Below are positions 1 to 8,864 of a stretch of 37,854 nt of DNA, piece by piece (position 1 is the first letter of the stretch; every line of letters begins with the position of its first letter). The position numbers and the translations under genes are program-made. A model generated the notes under the pieces. It had not been told where the DNA came from. It was given only the letters and a program-made list of their open reading frames with translations, and ran no database searches. This DNA comes from an uncultured delta proteobacterium (GTDB taxonomy: Bacteria > Bdellovibrionota_C > UBA2361 > CAIXSY01). The stretch is from the NCBI GenBank assembly GCA_903922175.1, contig CAIXSY010000334.1, positions 1-37,854 on the forward strand. The letters run 5' to 3'.

Positions 1-70
1 GACCACGCTCACGAATTATTAAGCCACCCGGGGTTATTGAGCAGTTACAAAGAAAAGTCAGCTATTCAAC

Positions 71-76
71 TATAAT
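71..76 (+). promoter_or_regulatory. possible -10 element upstream of the 455-aa gene
   Basis: A perfect TATAAT hexamer lies about 90 bases before the ATG at 164 in an AT-rich stretch. No convincing TTGACA-like -35 sits 16-18 bases upstream, so this is only a candidate promoter. Confidence 0.3.
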
Positions 77-163
77 CGCTTATATATATCCCCCAAAGAA
101 GCTACCTTTTGGAAGTAGTACGGCTGTGGTAACTCTCAGATACACTTATTCAGGGATTCACGG

Positions 164-1531
164 ATGGATTCGTCAGAGAACACTGCAGTTGCTTCCTCTG
201 AGGCCGGGCGGGGCCGTACATTTCCGCTTACGCTCGTATCGAATCGTGCCGCTTTCGTTAACGGACTCAAGTCGGGGAATCTAGGGGCTTTTCTGGCTGA
301 AGTCGGAGAGCGCATACACGAGCTGAAGGTGCGCAAATTAGCCCCTGCGGAATTTACAAACAGCGTCTTTGAAATCCTGACGTCGTTTCTTGTGCGGGAA
401 ACAGGGAGTCGTAATCTTGAAGACTCGATGGGCCTACTTTTCCACCAGATGTGGGGCGGTGGGGCTGAGCTGCGGTTGTTAGCTGATCTATATTACAGAC
501 TTCGCAAGTTAAAGGTTCAAAGTTCCCAGCCTGCCTCATGGCAGGAGATCGACTTTGATCAAAGCCGCTTTTTGACTGAACTTGAAGCAGTGCTTTGTTG
601 GTATGGTCGGCGCAAGGTCAGTCTCTCTGTTCTCGACGAGGAGCTGCCGCGTGATCATGAAGCTGATGTTCTTTTTGGCGTGCGTTTGTTCGATGGCAGG
701 ATCCGCCACGGAGTTCCTGGGTTCGAGGTCGTCTGTGGACTGCGTCTTTCTGGGCATGCCGATGAACAGCTTTGGCTCAAGGTACAGTTTCGAGACGGAA
801 CAAACTTTTTAAAGGGCAAGCATGCCTGGCTCGATCAATCAGGGCTCAACTACTGTACGCGTTCAACAGAGGGGCGCGTGAGTGCCGTTTTGCCGATTAG
901 CCCAGATCATCAGCGTCTCATAGTCGATGAGGCTAAGGTGTTTATCCCCTACGTTGCGCTAGGGGTGCAGCCGGGGAAACAAACGCTCGAAACCGTACTG
1001 AGCCTCGTGGCTGAGGATGGAGCTGAGTTGCTTGTGCATTCACAGGTGCATACCTTTGTTGTTCCGCCATGCTTTGAGATTCGCGAGGTCAGCTCATTTT
1101 CGCCGCACCTTTTGGGGATGTGGGAGAATGATGTGGCGCGAGGTGACGGGCTCTTCGATTTTGGCGTGGACACCAGCGCTGAAGCGTTGACTATCAAGGG
1201 TAATGTGAGCCTCTTCGATCGCGATGAGAAGGATGTGAAGCTTGAGTGTCGCTTGCTCCACGAGGACGAGACGGAAATAACGCTGAGCGATCGCTATCGC
1301 GATCTGTTGAGCGCTACCCTCATCCCGGATCGCCCGGTCAGGTTTTATGCCAATGCTTCTTTTTCGATTCCGCTTCTGGCGCTCAATTTAGAAGAGGGAC
1401 ACCACGAGATACTTGTCGAAGTAGTTCTGATTGCATCGAATGGGCGACTGCTCTTTGGCACGCGTGAGATGGTCTGCGTCGAGATCGCGGCGCTGACGGT
1501 AGACAATCCTTTGGCGGTGTTCCTCAACTAG
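164..1531 (+). CDS. hypothetical protein, two beta-sandwich-like regions
   Basis: The 455-aa protein is not recognised. The ATG at 164 is preceded by AGGG eight bases upstream, which supports this start. The first ~150 residues look helical and are moderately charged. Residues ~165-300 and ~325-445 are rich in alternating hydrophobic/polar stretches, as in two beta-sandwich domains. The first of these has a pattern (DGTNFLKGKHAWL, later VFIPYVAL and a GKQTLETVLSL strand) that I associate with uncharacterised domains describing 'extra' strands in bacterial stress or chaperone-linked proteins. No signal peptide or membrane segment is visible, so it is probably cytosolic. The gene stands alone and converges on hipA; its stop codon lies inside a hairpin. 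Being an ORF of real length with a ribosome site makes it a confident gene of unknown role. Confidence 0.75.
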   Translation: MDSSENTAVASSEAGRGRTFPLTLVSNRAAFVNGLKSGNLGAFLAEVGERIHELKVRKLAPAEFTNSVFEILTSFLVRETGSRNLEDSMGLLFHQMWGGGAELRLLADLYYRLRKLKVQSSQPASWQEIDFDQSRFLTELEAVLCWYGRRKVSLSVLDEELPRDHEADVLFGVRLFDGRIRHGVPGFEVVCGLRLSGHADEQLWLKVQFRDGTNFLKGKHAWLDQSGLNYCTRSTEGRVSAVLPISPDHQRLIVDEAKVFIPYVALGVQPGKQTLETVLSLVAEDGAELLVHSQVHTFVVPPCFEIREVSSFSPHLLGMWENDVARGDGLFDFGVDTSAEALTIKGNVSLFDRDEKDVKLECRLLHEDETEITLSDRYRDLLSATLIPDRPVRFYANASFSIPLLALNLEEGHHEILVEVVLIASNGRLLFGTREMVCVEIAALTVDNPLAVFLN

Positions 1532-1552
1532 CGCGGCTGGCGCCGCGCTAGT
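1527..1552. terminator. hairpin between convergent genes
   Basis: A perfect 11-bp inverted repeat (ACTAGCGCGGC / GCCGCGCTAGT, loop TGGC) lies between the 455-aa gene and hipA, which converge here. The stop codon of the left gene is within the stem. There is no clean T-tract on either side, so it may be a bidirectional but imperfect terminator. Confidence 0.5.
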
Positions 1553-1577
1553 CCTCTTCGTGTCCTAAAGACCTAGG

Positions 1578-2780
1578 TTACTCCAAATCCTTCGCTCGCT
1601 TTAGAACCAATTGCTGAAGACTATGCACCTCTTTCTCGTTAAAACCAATTTCGCCGAAGCGAGGTATCCACGCCTGTGCCTTCATGAGTACTTCATCAAT
1701 TAACCTTTGAACAACAGTCGCTCTCACCTCGAACCTCTCTCCGCAAGAGATAAAGTCCCGTCTCTTCAAATTGTCGTCTCGCCCCTCCAGCATAAGAGCC
1801 ATCTTTGTATCGCCGTATAAGTACGTCGACACAATGTCGTAGGCTGGGGTGAGGGAGGTGTGCCCCGTCAAGGGGTCATCGTAAACACTTATGTTTTTTG
1901 CGTGAAGATCTCCATTTCCTATTAAATAGGAGAATGCCTTTAGGCGAAGAAGCTTTGCAACTTCAACGATAGGAGTAGACACCCACCGCGAAAGTCCGTC
2001 TATGATTTCTCGAAAACTCAGTCGGTACTTATCCGCGGGATATCTATCGAGAATTTGGCACGCGTCTTCTTGATGAAGTTTGATGATAGTATCTGTGGCC
2101 TTGTCGTAGCGCCGATCAAATCGCTCAACGAGAAGACCCTTTACTAGATGTTTATCAGTCACAAGAGCTGAGGAGGCTACCTTGATTCCACAATCCGCTG
2201 CCATCAGCATAAAAAAAGCTTCGTTCTCAATAAGGTGAGGGAATTCTTTGGGAGTAAGCTTTAGGATATAGTGACGATGTTTTCTCTTAAGACGAACGGG
2301 CATTGAGATCATCGCAGCGGATACCTTGGGTTGTACTCCTGCGACTGCGAAATCATCCTGGGGCCCATTTTTGAGGATGCTAGTGCTGAATAGCTCCTCG
2401 AAGCTTATCTCTTGTAACGAATACACGGTGGATGGACGAGGCGGCGTAGCGGTGCGCTCGTAAGAGAGTGAGATATCCCCGATGGTGTCACTACCACTTG
2501 CTAAAAGAAGCGAGAAAAGGTCATCCTCTGAGGTCTTAATCGCCTGCCGTATCGCGTGAAGACGGAGTCCCTCAGGAAGAAGCCCCGCGAAGAAAGGGTG
2601 TAGGTTGTACCCTTGTATCTCATATTTTTCCTTAGCCGCGGGCATCGTGTAGGAAAGAGCAGGAGCATCAGGGCCATAATTCGTAAAAGAAAAGACTGCA
2701 CCAATTTTGGTGCGGGAAAGTTTTCCGATAATCTCATCTTTACGAAATACGTAGGCTTCTTCTACAAAGCGGGCATCCAT
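1578..2780 (-). CDS. hipA: HipA-family serine/threonine kinase toxin
   Basis: The 400-aa toxin belongs to a type II toxin-antitoxin module. HipA kinases phosphorylate a cytosolic translation target (glutamyl-tRNA synthetase in E. coli) and cause growth arrest. Family landmarks in order are the N-terminal FAGLLPEG block (64-71), the VAGVQPK loop (146-152), an ATP-site lysine in YILKL (~174), VERFDR (218-223), the catalytic NGDLHAKN (289-296) and the metal-binding YDIVST (314-319). All are intact, so the kinase is probably active. The length is close to that of full HipA (about 440 aa) and the N-terminal subdomain is included. The start overlaps the hipB stop (TAATG), implying translational coupling. 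The substrate of this particular HipA cannot be read from sequence. Confidence 0.9.
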   Translation of the reverse strand: MDARFVEEAYVFRKDEIIGKLSRTKIGAVFSFTNYGPDAPALSYTMPAAKEKYEIQGYNLHPFFAGLLPEGLRLHAIRQAIKTSEDDLFSLLLASGSDTIGDISLSYERTATPPRPSTVYSLQEISFEELFSTSILKNGPQDDFAVAGVQPKVSAAMISMPVRLKRKHRHYILKLTPKEFPHLIENEAFFMLMAADCGIKVASSALVTDKHLVKGLLVERFDRRYDKATDTIIKLHQEDACQILDRYPADKYRLSFREIIDGLSRWVSTPIVEVAKLLRLKAFSYLIGNGDLHAKNISVYDDPLTGHTSLTPAYDIVSTYLYGDTKMALMLEGRDDNLKRRDFISCGERFEVRATVVQRLIDEVLMKAQAWIPRFGEIGFNEKEVHSLQQLVLKRAKDLE

Positions 2781-3028
2781 TATGGGGCCTTTACGGCGAT
2801 AACCTCTCTGCCCTTTGCAACGATCAAAGAGAGTCCGAGTACTTTTAGTACCTGAAGCAACTTATCGAATCGCACGCTAGGCTTCCCCCGCTCTAGTTGA
2901 TTGACAAAGGTAAGGCCGCACCCCGCGAACTCTGCAAGCTTCTGTTGGGTAAGATCGAGTCGTTTTCGCTCAGCCTTTACAGCAGAACCAAAAAGTTCGG
3001 TTGGTGTCATGTTTTTATGCATTCGCAT
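2780..3028 (-). CDS. hipB: HipB-type antitoxin, XRE helix-turn-helix
   Basis: An 82-aa DNA-binding antitoxin lies directly upstream of hipA. Residues ~20-70 form an XRE-type HTH (LTQQKLAEFAGCGLTFVNQLERGK), followed by the short 'LGLSLIV' strand typical of HipB, which pairs in the dimer. It should neutralise HipA and repress the operon. The start is uncertain: ATGs occur at 3028, 3022 and 3010, and none has a good ribosome site, so the N-terminus could be up to six residues shorter. The stop codon shares a base with the hipA ATG. Gene order (antitoxin first) matches classical hipBA. Confidence 0.88.
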   Translation of the reverse strand: MRMHKNMTPTELFGSAVKAERKRLDLTQQKLAEFAGCGLTFVNQLERGKPSVRFDKLLQVLKVLGLSLIVAKGREVIAVKAP

Positions 3029-3068
3029 AAGTTTATAAGTAGATATCAGGCATCTGCCAGGAGGACAA
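3027..3068 (-). promoter_or_regulatory. candidate hipBA promoter/operator
   Basis: On the minus strand a TTGTCC (3063-3068) and a weak TATCTA (3040-3045) are 17 bases apart. Immediately downstream is a direct repeat ACTTAT-AA-ACTTAT (3027-3040) overlapping the first possible start codon. HipB operators are normally inverted repeats, so the operator reading is tentative. Confidence 0.3.
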
Positions 3069-3133
3069 GGGGTTTTATGCGATCGTGCTAATTTATCGGG
3101 CCACTTGAACTGTTTGGGTCAACTGCCCCGTAA

Positions 3134-3553
3134 TCAGAGCCCCTTGTGGCCCTTAGTGTTTAGCTCGGTGACTGCACGGAAATTAACGAAGGATACCAGC
3201 GAGTTGCTGCGCGCGGTGTGTGAGAGAAGGATTGAAGGAAGGATTGAAGAAGGATTGAAGGGGCACACACCCAAGTACACCTTGCGCCCTAAAAAACGTA
3301 CTGATTTCGGCGTGCTGCGCTTGCGGCACTCCTCATTGCTACAACAAAAGCTTATGCGCCAATCTAAGCCTAGCAGCCTCAGCGCTTCCCCCACTATTCC
3401 TCGCGGCTTGCGCTGGTAGTTCCCGCAATGCAGTACGCCTCCACAATGAGGGCAGCCCGCTGCTTTTACCCGCTCCGCCTCAGCCACGTCTTCTTGATAT
3501 AATTCTTGGATAAATAATGCCGTGATTAGTGCCACTAACTCTGATATTTTCAT
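3134..3553 (-). pseudogene. truncated zinc-ribbon protein, transposon-associated type
   Basis: The start at 3553 is chosen over the upstream codon because AAAGGAG precedes it by nine bases. The 139-aa product has a two-part zinc ribbon: CPHC at 34-37, then CC at 70-71 and C76 in 'CSNEECRKR'. It then has the block TPKSVRFLGRKVYLG (81-95). I associate that combination with a widespread, often multicopy family found near insertion sequences; that is from memory, not a search. After V96 the sequence changes character into a low-complexity 'NPSSILPSILL' run encoded by a short tandem repeat. The original C-terminus therefore seems to have been replaced by rearrangement. It is best read as a decaying remnant, although a start with a strong ribosome site remains. 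Confidence 0.6.
3229..3260 (+). repeat. short tandem repeat GGATTGAAG x3
   Basis: Three copies of GGATTGAAG begin at 3229, 3241 and 3252 (spacing 12 and 11). They fall where the zinc-ribbon ORF departs from its family sequence, so replication slippage or a deletion joint is likely. Confidence 0.7.
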
Positions 3554-3596
3554 CTCGAAGTTCTCCTTTGAATTTAATCGACTCAAAAGAGCTTCG

Positions 3597-3632
3597 CCCC
3601 GTCCGGGTTGATACTCAACTCGGCGGGGTTTT
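3597..3632 (+). terminator. possible Rho-independent terminator
   Basis: CCCCG (3597-3601) pairs with CGGGG (3624-3628). An inner GTTGA/TCAAC stem (3607-3611/3615-3619) and a TTTT run follow on the plus strand. No plus-strand gene ends here, so it may belong to the mobile remnant. The rest of 3633-3853 shows nothing I can name. Confidence 0.4.
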
Positions 3633-3853
3633 CCTCATATCTTCCATCACTTAATGTGACTCAAATCTCAGCAGAAACCATCAATTTTCCTGGCGGGGAA
3701 CATCGCAAGACCTCCCGGCTACTTACCCTTATTATTCTTATTTAACCCAAGAATCTAGGAGATGGTAGCAAGAATCAAGGATCATATTACTTCTGCCCGA
3801 ATCTCCCTTCGCCTTTTCGACTCCTTCCTAACTACACCGCAGGCAAGCACAAT

Positions 3854-3908
3854 AGGGCTGTCCCGGCACTAACGCTCGACCCGCCTTCGGGGCCTGTGGG
3901 ACAGCCCT
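3854..3908. repeat. 11-bp perfect inverted repeat before oleA
   Basis: AGGGCTGTCCC (3854-3864) and GGGACAGCCCT (3898-3908) form perfect arms. A smaller CCCG/CGGG hairpin sits in the loop. It lies about 90 bases before the oleA start and has no T-tract. It could be a repeat element or a structured leader. Confidence 0.55.
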
Positions 3909-3994
3909 CCTGTCTCACTTGTTTACTTCACCCGTTCTCGTATAGTATCAGCAGATTATCCGGGGGGGGATCCCGTAGGAGTCAGTGTAACTAT

Positions 3995-5056
3995 ATGATT
4001 AGATTCGCTTTCAAGCACGTTTGCATTGATTCGTACGCGGTTAACCTGCCTCCCAACGAGATGACCTCGGCCGAGATCGAGGACAGGCTCGCCCCTCTGT
4101 ATAAGCGCCTACAGATCCCGATGGGGACCCTGGAGAAGCTAAGCGGCATTCGCTCGCGCCATCTTTGGGACGTTAAGGTACTACCGAGCGAGGTTGCAAC
4201 GGTGGCGGCGACGAAGGCGCTAGAGAAGTCAGGGATCGAGCGCTCGCAGATCGGCGCGCTTTTTAGCTGTAGCGTCACGCGCGATAATTTTGAGCCAGCC
4301 ACGGCGTGTATCATTCACCATAATCTTGAGCTCGGTGAGCAATCGTTAGCTTTTGATATCTCGAATGCCTGTATCGGGTTTTCGGATGGGCTGATGATGC
4401 TTGGCAATCTGATCGAGAGCGGGATTGTGAAGGCTGGTATTGTCGTTTCGGGTGAGAACGTCGCCCGCATCGTCGACAACAACCTAAAAACGTTACTGCG
4501 CGAAGAGGCGCTTACGCGCGATGATCTGATCGAGCTTTTGCCGACCCTGACCCTGGGATCGGGAGCTGTGGCCTATGTCCTTTGTCATGACAGTATCTCG
4601 ACGCATAAGCATCGTCTGCTCGGTGGGGCGTTGCGCACGGCGACGCAGCACAGCGAGCTGTGCAGTGGTAACGCCGATTCCTGCGCCACAGATAAAAACG
4701 TAGAATCGATCTTGATGCGCACCGAGTCTTCGAAGATTATCGCTGCTGCCTCCAAGCTTGGTTCGCGTCTGTGGCCCGAGACCTCTGAAGTGCTTGGCTG
4801 GAAACGGGAAGATGTGCAGCATATCTTCTGTCACCAGGTTGGGCGTCAGGTAAACGAAGCTTTCTATCGCGAGATGGGGCTCGATTATCAAAAAGAGTAC
4901 ACCATCTATCGTGAGTACGGGAATATGGTGTCGGCGGCACTGCCGACGGCATTGGCTCTCGGTGTTGATGACAAGCCGGTGCGTAAGGGCGAAAAGGTTC
5001 TCTGCACAGCGTTCGGCAGCGGGCTTAACGGCGTGTTCTATGGGATTGAGTGGTAG
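3995..5056 (+). CDS. oleA: OleA, non-decarboxylating acyl-CoA condensing enzyme
   Basis: This thiolase-superfamily enzyme joins two fatty acyl-CoAs head to head into a long-chain beta-keto acid, the first step of cis-olefin synthesis. I use the ATG at 3995 because the alternative GTG start at 3896 adds a 33-residue tail with no family resemblance. TAGGAG lies about 13 bases upstream. In the 353-aa product the catalytic Cys is C126 (SNACIGFSDG), His is H280 (CHQVGRQVNEAF) and Asn is N310 (YGNMVSAALP). E100 in NFEPATA matches the glutamate that OleA donates across the dimer, which FabH-type enzymes lack. The neighbours oleBC and oleD confirm the assignment. The gap to oleBC is 179 bases, so oleBC may have its own promoter. 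Confidence 0.93.
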   Translation: MIRFAFKHVCIDSYAVNLPPNEMTSAEIEDRLAPLYKRLQIPMGTLEKLSGIRSRHLWDVKVLPSEVATVAATKALEKSGIERSQIGALFSCSVTRDNFEPATACIIHHNLELGEQSLAFDISNACIGFSDGLMMLGNLIESGIVKAGIVVSGENVARIVDNNLKTLLREEALTRDDLIELLPTLTLGSGAVAYVLCHDSISTHKHRLLGGALRTATQHSELCSGNADSCATDKNVESILMRTESSKIIAAASKLGSRLWPETSEVLGWKREDVQHIFCHQVGRQVNEAFYREMGLDYQKEYTIYREYGNMVSAALPTALALGVDDKPVRKGEKVLCTAFGSGLNGVFYGIEW

Positions 5057-5235
5057 AGATTTACAAGCAGGTGTACCGTCTAAGTAATTAATAATGTCAT
5101 CCCAAGCTCTCCCATTTTTCGGTGCAATTACCTTGATATTGGAAGTGCCACAAAAAGTGGAGAGAGGAACCTCCACCGTTGGCCGAAGTTTGTAGCTCAT
5201 CGGTTGAGGGTGTAAGCTTGCAGAAAAGTTGAAAT

Positions 5236-7875
5236 ATGCCGACCCCCGAAGTCTCGCCATCAACCCCCGATCTGTTGGCCTCGAAAAAAGAGGTGCCGTC
5301 AAAGTTCGGCAGGCGTAAACCTTTCGACCTCAAAAGCATCTTTCCATTCGAGAGTCACTTTCTAACGATCGCCGGCCATCGCATGCACTATGTCGATGAA
5401 GGTCAGGGGCCGGTGGTGATCTTGCTCCACGGCAATCCAACCTGGGCATTTTACTACCGCAGCTTGATTGCAGCTCTACGAGATCGCTTCCGTGTTATCG
5501 CCCCCGATTACATCGGCTTAGGGCTGTCAGACCACCCAATCGATGCTCACTTTCGTGCCATCGATCGCATTAGTCATCTGCAGGAGCTGATCAAGAATCT
5601 TGGAATTACCGAGTATTCGCTGGTGATGCATGATTGGGGTGGTTCGATCGGCACCGGCGTCGCCGTGCGCGATCCAGCCGCTGTACGGAGCCTCATCTAC
5701 CTGAACACGACACTTACCGAGACTGAGAGTCTGCCGTTTATTATCAAACGTGCAGCGCGACCGCTTATCGGAAAATTTTTGACCAAGACGACGCGCCACT
5801 TCTTAAAGCTTACCACCGATTGGGGCGTGTGTAAGAAGCTTCCGGCGGAGGTCAAGCAAGGTTACCTCTATCCCTATAAGACTTCGGCACGGCGCACTGC
5901 GATCTGGGACTTTGTCGCCGACATTCCGTTCGATAGCGATCATCCGAGCTACGCCGATATGCTCTACCTGGCCGAGAATATTCCCAAGCTCTCGCAGGTA
6001 CCGACGCTGATCGTCTGGGGGCTTGAAGATCCGTGTTTCCACCGTGAGATGCTAGGTCAGGTAGCGCGTCACTTTCCGAATGCCGAGGTGATAGAAATTC
6101 CAAATGGCTCGCACCTTGTGCTTGAAGATGCCCCCGATATTGCAATTCCGGCGATTAAAAATTTCCTTTCAGGTATTCCCGTTACCGATGATAGGAGCGA
6201 ACATGCGGTGTACGGCAGTGGCCGTGATATCCTGCGCGGTGCCCATCCGTTGTATGCGCATTTCCAGCAGCAGGCGCAGAGCCAGCCCAGCACCGATGCT
6301 GCGCTCGAAGCCCTCTTTTTCTTCGACGATCTGCGCTACCGGCGAGTTAGCTTTCGCGACCTCGGAGTGTTGATCAATAAGTATCAGCGTGGGCTGACCA
6401 AGCTAGGACTTGTTGCTGGCGATCGCGTGATCATGCTTGTCCCACCCGGGATTGATTTTTTAGCCCTTTCCTACGCAGTTATGGCGCGCGGTGCCGTCCC
6501 GGTCTATCTCGACCCGGGAATGGGCTACAAAAACCTGTGCCAGTGTATTCAGGATGTTAATCCTCAGGTGTTCATCGGATCACACAAAGCGCAGCTGCTC
6601 CGTTTGCTGAGAAAAGACCTCTTCCGACGCGTTAAATTCTCCTTTACCGCCGGACGTTGGAGCGTCATGCGCGGGCGAGATCTATCGTTTTTGCAGAGTT
6701 TCTCGTCGAGCCCGCTTGTGGCAGCGCCGGTTAGTGACATTGCGCTTATAGCCTTTACCTCGGGTGCGACCGGCATTCCCAAAGGGGTCGTCTATACCCC
6801 GGGGATGATTGAAGCCCAGCTCAAGATCTTTAAGGATATCTTTGGACTCATTGCTGGCGCCAAAGATGTTCCGCTTTTACCCGTATTCTCGCTCTTTAAT
6901 TTGGCGGCGGGTATCGGTAGTGTATTCGCACCGATGGATCCGGCGGCGCCGCTGACGCTCGATCCGCGCAAGATAATTCGCATCATTCAAGATCTAAACA
7001 TTCAGTATTCGTTCGGGTCGCCGACGTTGTGGAATAAGATCGCTGAGTACGGAGTGCGCAGCCGTCAAACGATGCCGACGTTGCAGAAGGTGCTTATGGC
7101 CGGAGCGCCGGTAAGCCGTGAGGTGCTGCAGCGCGTACGCGAAGCCGTGCCGCAGGGTGAAGTTTTTACGCCGTATGGTGCAACCGAAGCGCTCCCTGTA
7201 ACGCTTGTCTCGTCGAGCGAAATCATGGCGCATCAGCCTCTTCAGGCGCAGACGGGAGAGCAGGGGACGTACGTCGGAAAAAGGGTCCCGGGTGTGGCGC
7301 TGAAGGTGATTCGCCCAGTTGAGGCTGAGATTGAGAGCGTGGCCGCGGTTGAGGTTCTGTCTCCGTTACAGATAGGCGAAATTATTGTGCAGGGCGAAAA
7401 TATTAGCCCGCGCTATCTGCACCGAGAGGACGCCACGCGCATGGCAAAAATTAAGGACGGAAGCAGCTTTTGGCACCGCATGGGTGACATGGGTTACCTC
7501 GATTCAGACGGTGGTCTGTATTTCTGCGGACGCAAAGCACATCGTGTCGTGTACCGGGATCATGCTTTTTACAGCGTGCCCTGTGAACGCATCTTTAATG
7601 CGCACCATAAGGTACGCCGTAGCGCGCTCGTGACCTTTGGCCCGGAAAAGGCGCCGGCGATTGTCGTCGAGCCACATCCACGGCATTGGCCGGTGACGGT
7701 TGAAGCCAAACGGATCTTTATGTCCGAGCTTCAAGCGTTGGCCTCGGGCTCGATGCTGACCAAGGATATTAACCGCTTCTTCTTTCATGAATCGTTTCCG
7801 GTTGATGCTCGCCACAATGCCAAGATATTCCGCGATAAGTTGGGCGAATGGGCCAATCGGCAAGGGCAAGAGTAG
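5236..7875 (+). CDS. oleBC: OleBC fusion: beta-lactone decarboxylase + beta-lactone synthetase
   Basis: One 879-aa chain carries two enzymes. Residues ~35-312 are an alpha/beta-hydrolase related to haloalkane dehalogenases (OleB). It has the oxyanion motif HGNPTW (65-70), nucleophile D133 in MHDWGGS, a likely acid D265 in WGLEDPC and H293 in GSHLVLED. It removes CO2 from a beta-lactone to give the olefin. Residues ~330-879 are an ANL-superfamily enzyme (OleC), with P-loop FTSGATGIPKG (507-517), YGATEA (647-652), GDMGYLD (750-756) and the C-terminal lysine K863 in NAKIFR. It makes the beta-lactone from the OleD product using ATP. Both halves keep their catalytic residues. The fusion fixes a 1:1 ratio in the OleBCD assembly. 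No clear ribosome site precedes the ATG. Confidence 0.93.
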   Translation: MPTPEVSPSTPDLLASKKEVPSKFGRRKPFDLKSIFPFESHFLTIAGHRMHYVDEGQGPVVILLHGNPTWAFYYRSLIAALRDRFRVIAPDYIGLGLSDHPIDAHFRAIDRISHLQELIKNLGITEYSLVMHDWGGSIGTGVAVRDPAAVRSLIYLNTTLTETESLPFIIKRAARPLIGKFLTKTTRHFLKLTTDWGVCKKLPAEVKQGYLYPYKTSARRTAIWDFVADIPFDSDHPSYADMLYLAENIPKLSQVPTLIVWGLEDPCFHREMLGQVARHFPNAEVIEIPNGSHLVLEDAPDIAIPAIKNFLSGIPVTDDRSEHAVYGSGRDILRGAHPLYAHFQQQAQSQPSTDAALEALFFFDDLRYRRVSFRDLGVLINKYQRGLTKLGLVAGDRVIMLVPPGIDFLALSYAVMARGAVPVYLDPGMGYKNLCQCIQDVNPQVFIGSHKAQLLRLLRKDLFRRVKFSFTAGRWSVMRGRDLSFLQSFSSSPLVAAPVSDIALIAFTSGATGIPKGVVYTPGMIEAQLKIFKDIFGLIAGAKDVPLLPVFSLFNLAAGIGSVFAPMDPAAPLTLDPRKIIRIIQDLNIQYSFGSPTLWNKIAEYGVRSRQTMPTLQKVLMAGAPVSREVLQRVREAVPQGEVFTPYGATEALPVTLVSSSEIMAHQPLQAQTGEQGTYVGKRVPGVALKVIRPVEAEIESVAAVEVLSPLQIGEIIVQGENISPRYLHREDATRMAKIKDGSSFWHRMGDMGYLDSDGGLYFCGRKAHRVVYRDHAFYSVPCERIFNAHHKVRRSALVTFGPEKAPAIVVEPHPRHWPVTVEAKRIFMSELQALASGSMLTKDINRFFFHESFPVDARHNAKIFRDKLGEWANRQGQE

Positions 7876-7883
7876 GGCCAAGC

Positions 7884-8864
7884 ATGGCATACTATATTGT
7901 CACTGGCGGGGCTGGGTTTTTAGGTAAAGCTATTGCCGTGCGGCTTAAGGCCGAAGGTCACCGCGTGCTCTCACTCTCGCGCCGTGCGTATCCAGAGCTT
8001 GCTGCCATGGGTATCGAAAGCGCCTGCGCTGATTTAGGGGGAGAATGCGCCAAGTTCGAGCGTGTCTTTGAAGGGGCGGATGCGGTATTTCATGTAGCCG
8101 CGATGGTCGAGATGTGGGGCCACTATCAGGATTTTTTTAGAGCCAACGTGGTAGGAGCGCGCAATGTCGTCTCGTGCTGCAAAAAGTATGCGGTCCCGAA
8201 ACTCATATATACAAGTTCACCCAGCGTTATTGCCAACGGGGCAGATCTCTGTGGGGTTGACGAGAGCCAGCCATATCCGACGCACTATGAGGCATTTTAT
8301 CCGCAAACCAAGGCCCAGGCTGAGCGTGAGCTGCTGGCTGAAAGTAGTCTAACATTTCGCACGATTGCGCTTCGACCACATCTAATCTTTGGGCCCGGCG
8401 ACACCAATCTTGTGCCAACGGTGCTAAAAAAAGCTCGCGCAGGGCGTCTGCTAAAGATCGGCAGCGGCAAAAATCTCTCCGATTTTACCTATATCGACGA
8501 CTGTGTGCAGGCACACCTGTGCGCACTTCGTGCCCTCGACCAGAATCCGACCTGTGCTGGACGAGCCTACTTTATCAGCCAGGGAGATCCCGTTCCGCTC
8601 TGGGAGTGGATCGATCGAGTGCTATCCCGTAACCACATCGCACCGGTGACACGCCAGGTGCCGATCTGGCTTGCGACTTCGTTGGCTTCTGTGTGCGAAA
8701 ACGTCTGTCGCCTTTTGCCGGGTATGCCCGAGCCACCACTTACACGATTCCTCGTGTCGGAGATGCACACCAGTCATTATTTCAACATTGAAGCCGCCAA
8801 GCGCGAGTTAGGCTACCGCCCCAGTGTGGGGGTGTGGGAGGGGTTGGGGATGACTGGAGCATAG
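7884..8864 (+). CDS. oleD: OleD, NADPH-dependent beta-keto acid reductase
   Basis: This extended short-chain dehydrogenase reduces the OleA beta-keto acid to the beta-hydroxy acid used by OleC. The start at 7884 lies eight bases after the oleBC stop and places the Rossmann motif VTGGAGFLG at residues 6-14, as expected. The ATG at 7848 would overlap oleBC and add a poor tail. The 326-aa product has the catalytic YxxxK (Y139, K143 in YPQTK) with an SSPS serine region near 111-114. Tight spacing implies co-transcription and translational coupling with oleBC. Together with OleBC it would form the soluble or membrane-associated OleBCD complex. Confidence 0.93.
   Translation: MAYYIVTGGAGFLGKAIAVRLKAEGHRVLSLSRRAYPELAAMGIESACADLGGECAKFERVFEGADAVFHVAAMVEMWGHYQDFFRANVVGARNVVSCCKKYAVPKLIYTSSPSVIANGADLCGVDESQPYPTHYEAFYPQTKAQAERELLAESSLTFRTIALRPHLIFGPGDTNLVPTVLKKARAGRLLKIGSGKNLSDFTYIDDCVQAHLCALRALDQNPTCAGRAYFISQGDPVPLWEWIDRVLSRNHIAPVTRQVPIWLATSLASVCENVCRLLPGMPEPPLTRFLVSEMHTSHYFNIEAAKRELGYRPSVGVWEGLGMTGA

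Noticed and set aside
5045-5200. Minus-strand frame between oleA and oleBC with a protein-like look (MSYKLRPTVEVPLSTF, IKVIAPKNGRAW)
   Set aside because: No ribosome site, no stop before running antisense through oleA, and no family I could name. It may be a gene remnant but the support is too thin.
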